From contig NZ_CAMPHH010000024.1 in assembly GCF_946885855.1 (NCBI RefSeq), positions 1 to 19,339 on the forward strand: 19,339 bases of DNA, given 5' to 3'. Below, in pieces: positions 1 through 6,756 of the stretch. Each line of letters opens with the position of its first letter. Position 1 is the first letter of the stretch. The notes below the pieces were generated by a model. It was not told the origin of the DNA, did not search any database, and saw nothing but the letters and a program-made list of their open reading frames with translations. The translations under genes and the position numbers were made by a program. This DNA comes from an uncultured Actinotalea sp. GTDB taxonomy: Bacteria; Actinomycetota; Actinomycetes; Actinomycetales; Cellulomonadaceae.

Positions 1-27
1 CGCAAGAAGAGCGGACTGAACTCATGA
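1..27 (+). CDS. C-terminal tail of an upstream gene, probably a sugar ABC permease (partial)
   Basis: The first 27 bases read as RKKSGLNS followed by TGA, in a frame whose stop overlaps the ATG of the next gene in the 4-base arrangement ATGA. Such overlaps are typical of the two permease genes of a carbohydrate (CUT1) ABC importer, where the MalF/UgpA-type permease precedes the MalG/UgpE-type permease. A short basic tail is also normal for the first permease. Only eight residues are visible, so the identity rests on context alone. Confidence 0.4.
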   Translation, partial: RKKSGLNS

Positions 28-965
28 GCCTCCAGACGACCGGCGGCGCCGCCGGGGCCCCGCCGATCCCGAGCACGCGACGACGGCCGCGCGGCCGTGC
101 CGAGGCCCCCCGTGGCCCGGGCGGGTCGCGGCTCGGCTCCCACCTCTTCCTCCTGGCCCTCGTCCTGTACTTCGTCACCCCGCTGTGGTGGCTCGTCGTC
201 GGCGCGACCAAGTCGAACTCGGGTCTCTTCGCCAGCAGCTCCAGCCCGTTGTGGTTCGCCGACGACTTCTCCTTCATCGAGAACGTCCGGCAGCTGACCA
301 CGTACCAGGGCGGGATCTACTGGACGTGGATCGGGAACTCGTTCCTCTACGCGCTCGGCGCCGGCCTGGGCGCGACGCTCCTGGCCCTGCTGGCCGGGTA
401 CGGCTTCGCCAAGTACCGCTTCCGTGGCCGGACCATGGCCTTCGCCCTGCTGCTCGGCAGCGTCATGGTGCCGTTGACCGCGCTCGTCATCCCGACGTTC
501 GTCCTCCTCGCGGAGTTCGAGCTCGTCAACACGCGCTGGGCGGTCATCCTCCCGTCCCTGCTCAGCCCCCTGGGGGTCTACCTCATCCGGGTGTACGCCC
601 AGGACGCCGTGCCGGATGAGATGCTCGACGCCGGCCGTGTCGACGGGGCGGGCGAGCTCCGGCTGTTCTTCCAGGTGGCGCTGCCCCTGCTCCGGCCGGC
701 GATCGTCACGGTGCTGCTGCTGAGCGTCGTGGCCACGTGGAACAACTACTTCCTCGCGCTGACCATGGTCCGCAGCCCGGAGCTGCTGCCGGTGACGGTC
801 GGCCTGGCCCAGTGGCAGGCGCTGTCCAACGGCGGTGCCGGCGGCGAGACCCTCTGGAACCTCGTCGTGACCGGAGCGTTCCTGTCCGTGATCCCCCTCA
901 TCGGCGCGTTCCTCGCCCTGCAGCGGTACTGGCAGGGCGGCCTGGCGATCGGCGCGATCAAGTGA
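24..965 (+). CDS. Carbohydrate ABC transporter permease, MalG/AraQ-like (CUT1 family)
   Basis: A 313-residue inner-membrane permease. Residues 1-40 are a Pro/Arg-rich cytoplasmic tail; a first membrane span follows (HLFLLALVLYFVTPLWW), and several more hydrophobic spans make up the usual six. The cytoplasmic EAA loop that contacts the ATPase is visible as DAGRVDGAGELRLFFQVALP, and the C-terminus ends QGGLAIGAIK, a common ending for this family. The start codon overlaps the stop of the preceding gene. The GH51 arabinofuranosidase 118 bases downstream on the same strand suggests that the importer carries arabinose-containing oligosaccharides; that substrate is an inference. No ATPase or binding-protein gene is in the window. 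Confidence 0.92.
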   Translation: MSLQTTGGAAGAPPIPSTRRRPRGRAEAPRGPGGSRLGSHLFLLALVLYFVTPLWWLVVGATKSNSGLFASSSSPLWFADDFSFIENVRQLTTYQGGIYWTWIGNSFLYALGAGLGATLLALLAGYGFAKYRFRGRTMAFALLLGSVMVPLTALVIPTFVLLAEFELVNTRWAVILPSLLSPLGVYLIRVYAQDAVPDEMLDAGRVDGAGELRLFFQVALPLLRPAIVTVLLLSVVATWNNYFLALTMVRSPELLPVTVGLAQWQALSNGGAGGETLWNLVVTGAFLSVIPLIGAFLALQRYWQGGLAIGAIK

Positions 966-1083
966 CCGCTGCCGGCGCGGGGCGGTCCGCGGTCCGTGCC
1001 AGCCGCAACCGGTCCCGCGCCCCGTCCTGACCCCGTCGTCCCCGCAGCCCTTCGCCTCCTCCCCGTCACTCGGAGATCTCCCC

Positions 1084-2592
1084 ATGCTCAGCGCGTCCCT
1101 GTCCCTCAGCCCCGCGTTCGGGGTGTCACCGGTCCGCCGCCGGACGTTCGGCTCGTTCGTCGAGCACCTCGGGCGGTGCGTGTACACCGGTCTGCACGAC
1201 CCGGAGCACCCCACGGCCGACGAGGACGGCTTCCGCAAGGACGTCGTCCAGGCGGTCCAGGAGCTGGGCGTCACCACCGTCCGGTACCCGGGTGGCAACT
1301 TCGTCTCGGGCTACCGCTGGGAGGACGCGATCGGACCGGTCGACCAGCGTCCCGCCCGGTTGGACCTGGCGTGGCACTCGACCGAGCCCAACACGGTGGG
1401 CGTCGACGAGTTCGTGCGCTGGTGCCGCAAGGCCGGCGTCGAGCCGATGATGGCGGTGAACCTCGGGACCCGAGGGGTGCAGGAGAGCCTGGACCTGCTC
1501 GAGTACTGCAACATCGAGTCCGGTACGGCGTGGTCGGACCTGCGCCGCAGCCACGGCAGCGAGCAGCCGCACGGCATCCGCATGTGGTGCCTGGGCAACG
1601 AGATGGACGGGCCGTGGCAGATCGGGCACAAGACGGCCGAGGAGTACGGCCGCCTCGCCGCCGAGACCGCGCGTGCGATGCGGATGGTCCAGCCCGACCT
1701 CGAGCTCGTCGCCTGCGGCAGCTCCGGCTCGGCGATGCCCACGTTCGGCGAGTGGGAGCGGGCCGTCCTCACCGAGTGCTACGAGCAGGTCGACTACATC
1801 TCGGCGCACGCCTACTACCACGAGGAGGACGGCGACCTGGCCTCCTTCCTCGCCTCGGCGATGAACATGGACGCCTTCATCGACGACGTCGTCGCGACGG
1901 CCGACGCCGTGCGGGCCGCGCGCAAGCTGACCAAGCGCATCCACATCTCCTTCGACGAGTGGAACGTCTGGTACATCAACGACGCACCCTCCCAGCCGCC
2001 GAAGGACAGCTGGCCCGTCGCCCCGGCGCTGCTGGAGGACCACTACAACGTCGCGGACGCCGTCGTCGTCGGGAACCTGCTCATCTCGCTGCTGCGGCAC
2101 AGCGACCGCGTCCACGCGGCAAGCCTCGCCCAGCTCGTCAACGTCATCGCGCCGATCATGACCGAGCCCGGTGGGCGCCTGTGGCGCCAGACGACGTTCC
2201 ACCCGTTCGCCCTGACGGCCCGGCACGCCGTCGGCGAGGTGCTCGAGGTGGGGCTGCGCACCCCGGCCCACGAGACGGCGAAGTTCGGGGAGACGCCACT
2301 CGTGGACGCCGTCGCGACGCACGACGCGGAGTCCGGCGACGTCGCCGTCTTCGTGGTCAACCGGTCCCTCACCGAGGACGCCACGCTCGAGGTCGACGTC
2401 CGCGCCTTCGGCGAGCTCCGCGTCGTCGAGGCGCTCACCCTGGCCAACCCGGACCCCTACGCCCGGGCGACGGTCGAGGACGACACCTCGCTCGCGCCGA
2501 CCGCCAACACGTCGGCGACGGTCGAGGGCGGCACGGCGAGCATCGTCCTGCCGCCCGTCTCCTGGACGATGCTCCGCCTCACCCGGGCCTGA
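1084..2592 (+). CDS. abfA: Alpha-L-arabinofuranosidase, glycoside hydrolase family 51
   Basis: A 502-residue retaining glycosidase that removes terminal arabinofuranosyl groups from arabinoxylan or arabinan fragments. The N-terminal part carries the family signature FGSFVEHLGRCVYTG and the TVRYPGGNFVSGYRWED block. The acid/base glutamate is E173 in GNEMDG and the nucleophile is E292 in FDEWNVWY, nearly the same spacing as E175/E294 of Geobacillus AbfA (recalled). A C-terminal beta domain ends PPVSWTMLRLTRA. There is no signal peptide, so it should be cytoplasmic and act on imported oligosaccharides, which fits the ABC permease upstream. The ATG start has GGAG at 1072-1075 eight bases before it. 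The length is normal for the family. Confidence 0.95.
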   Translation: MLSASLSLSPAFGVSPVRRRTFGSFVEHLGRCVYTGLHDPEHPTADEDGFRKDVVQAVQELGVTTVRYPGGNFVSGYRWEDAIGPVDQRPARLDLAWHSTEPNTVGVDEFVRWCRKAGVEPMMAVNLGTRGVQESLDLLEYCNIESGTAWSDLRRSHGSEQPHGIRMWCLGNEMDGPWQIGHKTAEEYGRLAAETARAMRMVQPDLELVACGSSGSAMPTFGEWERAVLTECYEQVDYISAHAYYHEEDGDLASFLASAMNMDAFIDDVVATADAVRAARKLTKRIHISFDEWNVWYINDAPSQPPKDSWPVAPALLEDHYNVADAVVVGNLLISLLRHSDRVHAASLAQLVNVIAPIMTEPGGRLWRQTTFHPFALTARHAVGEVLEVGLRTPAHETAKFGETPLVDAVATHDAESGDVAVFVVNRSLTEDATLEVDVRAFGELRVVEALTLANPDPYARATVEDDTSLAPTANTSATVEGGTASIVLPPVSWTMLRLTRA

Positions 2593-2598
2593 GGCCGC

Positions 2599-2629
2599 CG
2601 GCCCCGGGGGCGTGCCGCCGTCGGGGCCG
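2599..2629. terminator. Hairpin between convergent abfA and HAD phosphatase genes
   Basis: An 8-bp perfect inverted repeat, CGGCCCCG (2599-2606) and CGGGGCCG (2622-2629), encloses a 15-base loop. It lies 7 bases after the abfA stop. There is no T-run, as is usual for hairpins in high-GC actinobacteria, so a terminator role is an inference from position and stem quality. Confidence 0.45.
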
Positions 2630-2673
2630 CCGGCGGCGGTCAGCCCGCAGCCGCCGACGGCGGTCAGCCCGCC
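2626..2673. repeat. 24-bp tandem duplication spanning the HAD gene 3' end
   Basis: Two adjacent 24-base units (2626-2649 and 2650-2673) differ only at 2633/2657 and 2649/2673. Each contains a GGCGGTCAGCCCGC core. The second unit includes the reverse-strand stop codon of the HAD gene (2664-2666). Because 24 is a multiple of three, the first unit places a second in-frame TGA (2640-2642) behind it. Each unit also holds a short CCGCC/GGCGG self-complementary stretch. Confidence 0.8.
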
Positions 2674-3614
2674 AGGCGCCGCTGCAGCGTGCGCAGGGCC
2701 AGGCGGGCCACCCAGAGCAGGCCGGCGACGCTGGCCGTCTGGACGCCCCTCCGAGCGGCGGTGCGTCGCCGGCCGCGGAACTCGTGGACCGGCCAGCCCT
2801 GCTCGGCGGCGTGCCGACGCAGGCGCACGTCCGGGTTGATCGCGAACGGGTGGCCGACGGCGGAGAGGATCGGGAGGTCGTTCGTCGAGTCGCCGTAGGC
2901 GAAGCAGCGCGCGAGGTCCAGTCCCTCCTCGCGCGCGAGCTCCTCGACGGCACGGGCCTTCGCCGCCCCGTGCATGAGGTCCCCGATGAGCCGGCCGGTG
3001 TAGATGCCGTCCTTGTGCTCCGCGACGGTGCCGAGCGCGCCGGTGACCCCCAGGCGGCTGCCGATGAGGCGGCCGATCTCGATGGGGCTCGCGGTGATGA
3101 TCCACACCTGGTGGCCGCGGGCGAGGTGGTCGGACAGCAGGGCCTGGGTGCCGGGGAAGATCCGCAGCGACAGGACCTCGTCCCACACCTCCTCGCCGAT
3201 CGCGGTGATGTCCGCGACCGACCGCCCCGCCACGACGCTCAGGGCCCGCGCGCGGATGTCCGCGATGTCCTTGAGGTTCTCGCCGAACGCCAGGTACCGC
3301 AGGTGCTGGCGGGCCACGCGCGCGATGTCGCCGACGGCGACGAACCCCCGGCGGCGCAGGCCGACCGCCAGGTGGAAGGCGCTCGCCCCCCGGATGATCG
3401 TGTTGTCGAGGTCGAAGAACGCCGCCACGGGCGGTACCGGCTGGGGCAGGCCCTCCTCGGCGACCGCCGTACGGGCCGCGGCTCGGCCGTGCTGCTCCAC
3501 GTCCTGCTCGAGCTCGGCCGCGCCGTACGGGTGCGCGTCGCCGGTCCGTGCGCCGTCGTCGAGCTGCGGCTCGTCGGCGGGGTGCGCGTCGGGGCTCTCG
3601 GTCGGCTGCACCAC
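2664..3614 (-). CDS. HAD-superfamily hydrolase, subfamily IB (SerB-like phosphatase)
   Basis: A 316-residue protein if started at the GTG at 3614. HAD motif I is FFDLDNT, with the nucleophile D68 and acid D70. Motif II lies in WIITASPIEIGRLIG. The motif III lysine is in GAAKARAVEELA, and motif IV is FAYGDSTNDLPILSAVGHP. This matches HAD-IB proteins annotated as phosphoserine phosphatase-like, for which the true substrate is often unproven. Residues 1-62 form an acidic, low-complexity extension before the domain. The start was chosen because a TACAGT -10 hexamer ends exactly 6 bases upstream and no Shine-Dalgarno is present; the reading frame stays open further upstream, and a second GTG follows at once. 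It is divergent from the glutaredoxin/rex pair, resembling serB1 (Rv0505c) near Rv0508 in mycobacteria. Confidence 0.88.
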   Translation of the reverse strand: MVQPTESPDAHPADEPQLDDGARTGDAHPYGAAELEQDVEQHGRAAARTAVAEEGLPQPVPPVAAFFDLDNTIIRGASAFHLAVGLRRRGFVAVGDIARVARQHLRYLAFGENLKDIADIRARALSVVAGRSVADITAIGEEVWDEVLSLRIFPGTQALLSDHLARGHQVWIITASPIEIGRLIGSRLGVTGALGTVAEHKDGIYTGRLIGDLMHGAAKARAVEELAREEGLDLARCFAYGDSTNDLPILSAVGHPFAINPDVRLRRHAAEQGWPVHEFRGRRRTAARRGVQTASVAGLLWVARLALRTLQRRLAG

Positions 3615-3626
3615 CCGGCCACTGTA
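3615..3626 (-). promoter_or_regulatory. Leaderless -10 element of the HAD gene
   Basis: TACAGT on the minus strand (3626-3621) is followed by six bases (GGCCGG) and then GTG. With transcription starting about 7 bases after the -10, the mRNA would begin at or next to the start codon. I see no convincing -35 box. Confidence 0.6.
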
Positions 3627-3722
3627 GCCACCGTCTCCGCCCCGACGTCGGTGCTCCGCCCGGTGCGCCCGGACCCGTCCTCCGCGCCGCCTCGGCGGTG
3701 CGGACGGCCGCGCGGCGCGCCT

Positions 3723-3734
3723 TAAGGTGTCGCC
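3723..3734 (+). promoter_or_regulatory. Leaderless -10 element of the glutaredoxin-rex operon
   Basis: TAAGGT (3723-3728) is followed by GTCGCC and then the GTG at 3735. There is no Shine-Dalgarno sequence. I looked for a Rex-type operator (a palindrome built on TTGTGAA/TTCACAA) in 3615-3734 and found none. Confidence 0.6.
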
Positions 3735-4043
3735 GTGACCACCCCGACGTCCGACGACGGCGCCGCGGCGACCGACGGCGTCCGCCCGCCCGCCCACGCC
3801 CGCGTCGTCCTCTACGGCCGCGCGGGGTGCCACCTCTGCGACGACGCCCGGGAGGTGCTCGCGGCGGTCGTGCCGGCCCCGGAGGGCTGGGTCGAGGTCG
3901 ACGTCGACACGGACCCCGCCCTGCAGGACCGGTACGGCGAGTACGTGCCTGTCGTGACGGTCGACGGGGTGCAGGTCGGCTTCTGGCGGGTGGACCCCGA
4001 GCGTCTGCGCCGGGCTCTGGGCGGGACCGCGGGGCTCGGGTGA
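3735..4043 (+). CDS. Glutaredoxin-like protein (DUF836 type)
   Basis: A 102-residue thioredoxin-fold protein. After a flexible N-terminus of about 22 residues comes the first strand and the redox motif, RVVLYGRAGCHLCDDA, with C32-H-L-C35. The rest shows the expected pattern: VEVDVDTDP, then the cis-proline region YVPVVTVDG, then VQVGFWRVDPERLRRAL. It is cytoplasmic, with no signal peptide. Its stop overlaps the rex start (GTGA), so the two are translationally coupled. This gene precedes hemA or rex in many actinobacteria, but its partner substrate is not known to me. The GTG start is placed by the leaderless promoter directly upstream. Confidence 0.88.
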   Translation: MTTPTSDDGAAATDGVRPPAHARVVLYGRAGCHLCDDAREVLAAVVPAPEGWVEVDVDTDPALQDRYGEYVPVVTVDGVQVGFWRVDPERLRRALGGTAGLG

Positions 4044-4696
4044 GTGCCGGTCCCACGGTCCCCCCGGCGACGGTGGCCCGGCTCCCGATCTACCTGCGCG
4101 CCCTCGACGAGCTGGTGTCCCGCGGCGCGGCTCGGACGTCCTCGGGGGAGCTCGCCGCGCTGGCCGGGGTGGGCCCCGCCCAGCTGCGGCGGGACCTGTC
4201 CTGCCTCGGGTCGCACGGGGTCCGGGGCGTCGGCTACGACGTCGCGCACCTGCGGTCCCAGGTCGCGTCGGTGCTCGGCCTGACGCGCGACCTCAGCGTC
4301 GTCATCGTCGGCGTCGGCAACCTCGGGCAGGCGTTCGCCACCTACGTCCAGGGCTACGTCGCCGGGGGCGGGCAGGGCTTCCGCGTCGCGGCGCTGCTCG
4401 ACGTCGACGCCGAGGTCGTCGGCACGCGCGTGGGCCGGCTCGTCGTCGAGCCGGCGGAGCGGCTGGAGGAGGTCGTGCTCCGCGAGGGGGCGACGGTGGC
4501 CGTCCTGGCCACGCCGGCGGCCGCCGCCCAGGAGGTCGCCGACCGGCTCGTCGACGCCGGCGTCCGCAGCATCCTCACGTTCGCCGCGAGCGTGCTGCGC
4601 GTGCCCGAGGACGTCGACGTGCGGTCCGTCGACCTCGCGCGCGAGCTGCAGATCCTCGCCTTCCACCAGCAGACCCGGACGACGACGCCGCGCTGA
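4040..4696 (+). CDS. rex: Redox-sensing transcriptional repressor Rex
   Basis: A 218-residue dimeric repressor that releases DNA when NADH rises, controlling respiratory genes. The winged-helix domain spans about 8-80 (ATVARLPIYLRALDEL; AQLRRDLSCLGSHGVRGVGY). The Rossmann domain starts at VVIVGVGNLGQAF, with GxGxxG at 91-96. The C-terminal helix is the typical VDLARELQILAFHQQ. The GTG start at 4040 overlaps the glutaredoxin stop by 4 bases and leaves the normal N-terminus. Residue C55 lies in the RRDLSxLG segment where I recall Tyr, Phe or His in other Rex proteins. In Streptomyces rex is followed by hemACD; here a terminator follows instead, so rex is the last gene of its unit. Confidence 0.95.
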   Translation: MSAGPTVPPATVARLPIYLRALDELVSRGAARTSSGELAALAGVGPAQLRRDLSCLGSHGVRGVGYDVAHLRSQVASVLGLTRDLSVVIVGVGNLGQAFATYVQGYVAGGGQGFRVAALLDVDAEVVGTRVGRLVVEPAERLEEVVLREGATVAVLATPAAAAQEVADRLVDAGVRSILTFAASVLRVPEDVDVRSVDLARELQILAFHQQTRTTTPR

Positions 4697-4734
4697 GCCG
4701 GGTCCCTGCCGGCAGCGCCCGGGCCCGGGCAGCA

Positions 4735-4774
4735 CGACGCCGCCGGACCCGGGGGTGGTGGTCCGGCGGCGTCG
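4735..4774. terminator. Bidirectional hairpin between convergent rex and yceI
   Basis: A 15-bp perfect inverted repeat (4735-4749 with 4760-4774; arms read CGACGCCGCCGGACC and its complement) surrounds a 10-base loop. It sits midway between the rex stop and the yceI stop, so it can serve both directions. There is no T-run. Confidence 0.7.
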
Positions 4775-4785
4775 GGTCAGGAGGC

Positions 4786-5349
4786 TCAGGCCTGGCGGAT
4801 CGCCGAGACCTCGAGCGCGATCTTCACGGTGTCGGACACGAGGACGCCGCCGGTCTCCAGCGCCGCGTTCCACGTCAGGCCGAACTCCTTGCGGGAGATC
4901 TCCGTGGCCGCCGAGAAGCCGGCGCGCGCGTTGCCGAACGGGTCGGTCGCGGTGCCGTTGAACTCGGTCTTGAGCTCGACGCTCTTCGTCACGCCGTGGA
5001 TGGTGAGGTCACCGGTCACGACGTAGTCGTCGCCGGCCGGGCGCGCACCGGTCGAGGTGAAGGTCCACGTCGGGTAGGTCTCGACCTCGAAGAAGTCGGC
5101 GCTCTTGAGGTGGCCGTCGCGGTTCGCGTCGCGGGTGTCGATGGTGGCCGGGTCGAGCGTCGCGGACACGGCGGAGACGGCGAGGTCCTCGCCCACGGTG
5201 ATGGTGCCGTCGGTGATGGCGACCGTGCCGCGCACCTTGGCGATGCCGGCGTGGCGGACGGTGAAAGCGGCCTCGGAGTGGGAGGCGTCGATGGCCCAGG
5301 TGCCCGCGGTGAGGCCGGTCGGCAGGGCGGTGGCGGTGGTCTCGGTCAT
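4786..5349 (-). CDS. yceI: YceI family protein (lipocalin-like, polyisoprenoid binding)
   Basis: A 187-residue YceI-domain protein. The family signature starts at GTWAIDASHSEAAFTVRH and continues with VRGTVAITDGTI, the DANRDGHLKSADFF block, and GDLTIHGVTKSVEL. The end is VSDTVKIALEVSAIRQA. Known members bind polyprenyl chains, for example a quinone precursor or a carotenoid-like lipid, inside a beta barrel. There is no signal peptide, so this one appears cytoplasmic, unlike the periplasmic E. coli protein. The ATG is preceded by AGAGGA (5356-5361, minus strand) with a 6-base spacer. It is divergent from a MarR regulator with an operator array between them, so MarR control is likely. Its position between rex and the quinone/cytochrome genes makes a quinone-like ligand tempting but unproven. 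Confidence 0.9.
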   Translation of the reverse strand: MTETTATALPTGLTAGTWAIDASHSEAAFTVRHAGIAKVRGTVAITDGTITVGEDLAVSAVSATLDPATIDTRDANRDGHLKSADFFEVETYPTWTFTSTGARPAGDDYVVTGDLTIHGVTKSVELKTEFNGTATDPFGNARAGFSAATEISRKEFGLTWNAALETGGVLVSDTVKIALEVSAIRQA

Positions 5350-5394
5350 GGTGGATCCTCTCGTCGTGCAGGTCAGGGGGTGCGGCCGGGAGTA

Positions 5395-5427
5395 AGTTGA
5401 ACTGTCAACTAACTAGTTGAGAGTTGT
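5395..5427. promoter_or_regulatory. Operator array in the yceI/marR divergent region
   Basis: Half-sites alternate in orientation and start exactly 10 bp apart: AGTTGA (5395-5400), TCAACT (5405-5410), AGTTGA (5415-5420), with a weaker AGTTGT at 5422-5427. Neighbouring pairs form perfect 6-bp inverted repeats with 4-base spacers. The block is strikingly AT-rich for this genome. A TTGACA -35-like hexamer for the minus strand (5408-5403) lies inside it, and TACACT (5430-5435) just beyond could be a -10 for marR. MarR dimers bind such palindromes; binding here is an inference. Confidence 0.7.
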
Positions 5428-5516
5428 ACTACACTCGTCGCGAGAGGTCAAGCCGTGCCCGCCCCGGCGCGCACGGCGCTGTTACGGTTCGGCGGCACGC
5501 GCCGCGCAGGACGTGG

Positions 5517-5522
5517 AGGAGG
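5517..5522 (+). promoter_or_regulatory. Shine-Dalgarno that fixes the marR start
   Basis: AGGAGG lies 8 bases before the GTG at 5531. The competing GTG codons at 5513 and 5522 overlap or precede it, so 5531 is preferred. Confidence 0.6.
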
Positions 5523-5530
5523 TGGGGCAG

Positions 5531-6031
5531 GTGGGGACGACGCGGGACGCGACGGAGGTCCGCTGGCTGACGGCGGAGCAGCAGCGCTGGTGGCGGGCCT
5601 ATCTCCTCGGCACGGCCGCCCTGCAGGACGCGCTGAACCGGCAGCTCGACGCCGACGCCGAGATCTCCCTGAGCGAGTACGAGATCCTCGTCCGGCTCTC
5701 GGAGGCGCCGCGGCGCACGGTGCGGATGTCCGAGCTCGCCGCCTCCGTCATGCACTCCCGCAGCCGACTCACCCACACCGTGTCCCGGATGGAGCGCCGC
5801 GGGCTCGTCGAGCGCCGCGCGTGCGAGGACGACGGCCGCGGCATCAACTGCGCCCTCACCCCGGCGGGCTACGAGCTGCTCGACCGGACCGCGCCCGGGC
5901 ACGTCGGCGCCGTGCGCACGCACCTGGTCGACCTCCTCACCGACGAGGAGTTCGCGATCCTGGGCCGCGTCATGGAGCGGATCGCGGAGGGGCCCGACGG
6001 CCCGTCGGGCACGCGCCCCACCGCCGACTGA
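5531..6031 (+). CDS. MarR family transcriptional regulator
   Basis: A 166-residue winged-helix regulator. Residues 11-35 (VRWLTAEQQRWWRAYLLG) begin the dimerisation helix. The DNA-binding helices are in RMSELAASVMHSRSRLTHTV, followed by RMERRGLVERRACEDDGRG (the wing) and NCALTPAGYELLDRT. The C-terminal helices complete the dimer interface. Such proteins usually repress a neighbouring gene and are released by a small ligand or by oxidation; the three Cys-free helices give no hint, though C98-like and NCAL cysteines are present near the wing. It is divergent from yceI across the operator array, so yceI and its own gene are the obvious targets. The open frame extends upstream to 5417, but that region contains the operator and lacks family similarity. 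Confidence 0.9.
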   Translation: MGTTRDATEVRWLTAEQQRWWRAYLLGTAALQDALNRQLDADAEISLSEYEILVRLSEAPRRTVRMSELAASVMHSRSRLTHTVSRMERRGLVERRACEDDGRGINCALTPAGYELLDRTAPGHVGAVRTHLVDLLTDEEFAILGRVMERIAEGPDGPSGTRPTAD

Positions 6032-6084
6032 GACCCTCCTCACACCGGCCCTGGGCACTCGGGCCCATGCGCGAGACTGGGTCC

Positions 6085-6756
6085 ATGTCCACGGTGCCCA
6101 CGACCACCGTCCACCTGATGCGCCACGGCGAGGTGCACAACCCCGGCGGCGTGCTCTACGGCCGCCTCGCGGGCTTCCGCCTGTCCGAGCGCGGCCAGGC
6201 GATGGCCCGGCGCGTCGCCGACCACCTCTCCGGCGGCGGACCGGCCGGGGCGCCGCGACGCGACGTCGTGCACGTGGTCGCGTCCCCGCTGCAGCGCGCC
6301 CAGGAGACGGCCGCGCCGATCGCGGCCGCGTTCGACCTCGAGGTCGCGACCGACGACCGCCTCCTGGAGGCCGAGAACAACTTCGAGGGCCTGACGTTCG
6401 GCGTCGGCGACGGCTCGCTGCGCCGCCCCTCGCACTGGCGCTGGCTGTGGAACCCGTTCCGGCCCTCCTGGGGGGAGCCGTACCGCAACCAGGTGGCGCG
6501 GATGCTCGCGGGCATCACCGCCGCCCGGGACGTCGCGCGGGGGCACGAGGCCGTCGTCGTCAGCCACCAGCTGCCGATCTGGGTGACCCGCCAGGCCCTC
6601 GAGGGCCGGCGGCTGTGGCACGACCCCCGCAAGCGGGAGTGCTCGGTGGCGTCCCTCACCTCGCTGCACTGGGAGGGCGACCGGTTCGCCGGGCTGACCT
6701 ACTCCGAGCCCTGCGCGGACCTGCTCCCGGACGCGCCGACGGTCCCCGGGGCATGA
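6085..6756 (+). CDS. Histidine phosphatase family protein (phosphoglycerate mutase-like)
   Basis: A 223-residue member of the branch that forms a phosphohistidine intermediate. The signature is VHLMRHGEVHN, with the catalytic H14 in RHG. A second arginine is in ASPLQRAQETAAPI, the acidic residue is in LLEAENNFEGL, and the second histidine is in VVVSHQLPIWVTRQAL. The substrate cannot be told from sequence. Its stop overlaps the next start (ATGA). The same gene precedes the thioredoxin/ccdA/resB/ccsB genes in mycobacteria (Rv0525), so a link with the cytochrome c maturation operon is plausible but unexplained. ATG codons exist at 6067 and 6085. I chose 6085 because the homologous N-terminus begins there and GAGACT, a weak -10, ends 6 bases upstream. 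No Shine-Dalgarno is seen for either. Confidence 0.88.
   Translation: MSTVPTTTVHLMRHGEVHNPGGVLYGRLAGFRLSERGQAMARRVADHLSGGGPAGAPRRDVVHVVASPLQRAQETAAPIAAAFDLEVATDDRLLEAENNFEGLTFGVGDGSLRRPSHWRWLWNPFRPSWGEPYRNQVARMLAGITAARDVARGHEAVVVSHQLPIWVTRQALEGRRLWHDPRKRECSVASLTSLHWEGDRFAGLTYSEPCADLLPDAPTVPGA

Noticed and set aside
974..1021. An inverted repeat GGCGCGGG/CCCGCGCC after the ABC permease
   Set aside because: The loop is about 32 bases and the arms are pure GC, which is expected often by chance in this DNA; it is not a convincing terminator.
3615..3734. A Rex operator or other strong palindrome upstream of the glutaredoxin-rex unit
   Set aside because: I read this gap on both strands and found no TTGTGAA/TTCACAA-like palindrome.
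3615..3833. An N-terminal extension of the HAD protein up to 3833
   Set aside because: It would overlap the glutaredoxin gene antisense and its promoter. The TACAGT-N6-GTG arrangement marks the start at 3614.
1126..4056. A 976-codon minus-strand open frame opposite abfA and the HAD/glutaredoxin region
   Set aside because: It runs antisense to abfA, whose motifs are complete, is extremely Arg/Pro/Gly-rich, and shows no domain. Its upstream part is the complement of strongly codon-biased DNA, where long open frames are expected.
5417..5530. An extended marR reading frame starting in the operator block
   Set aside because: The extra 38 residues look unlike MarR proteins, the TTG codon lies inside the operator, and a good AGGAGG precedes the GTG at 5531.
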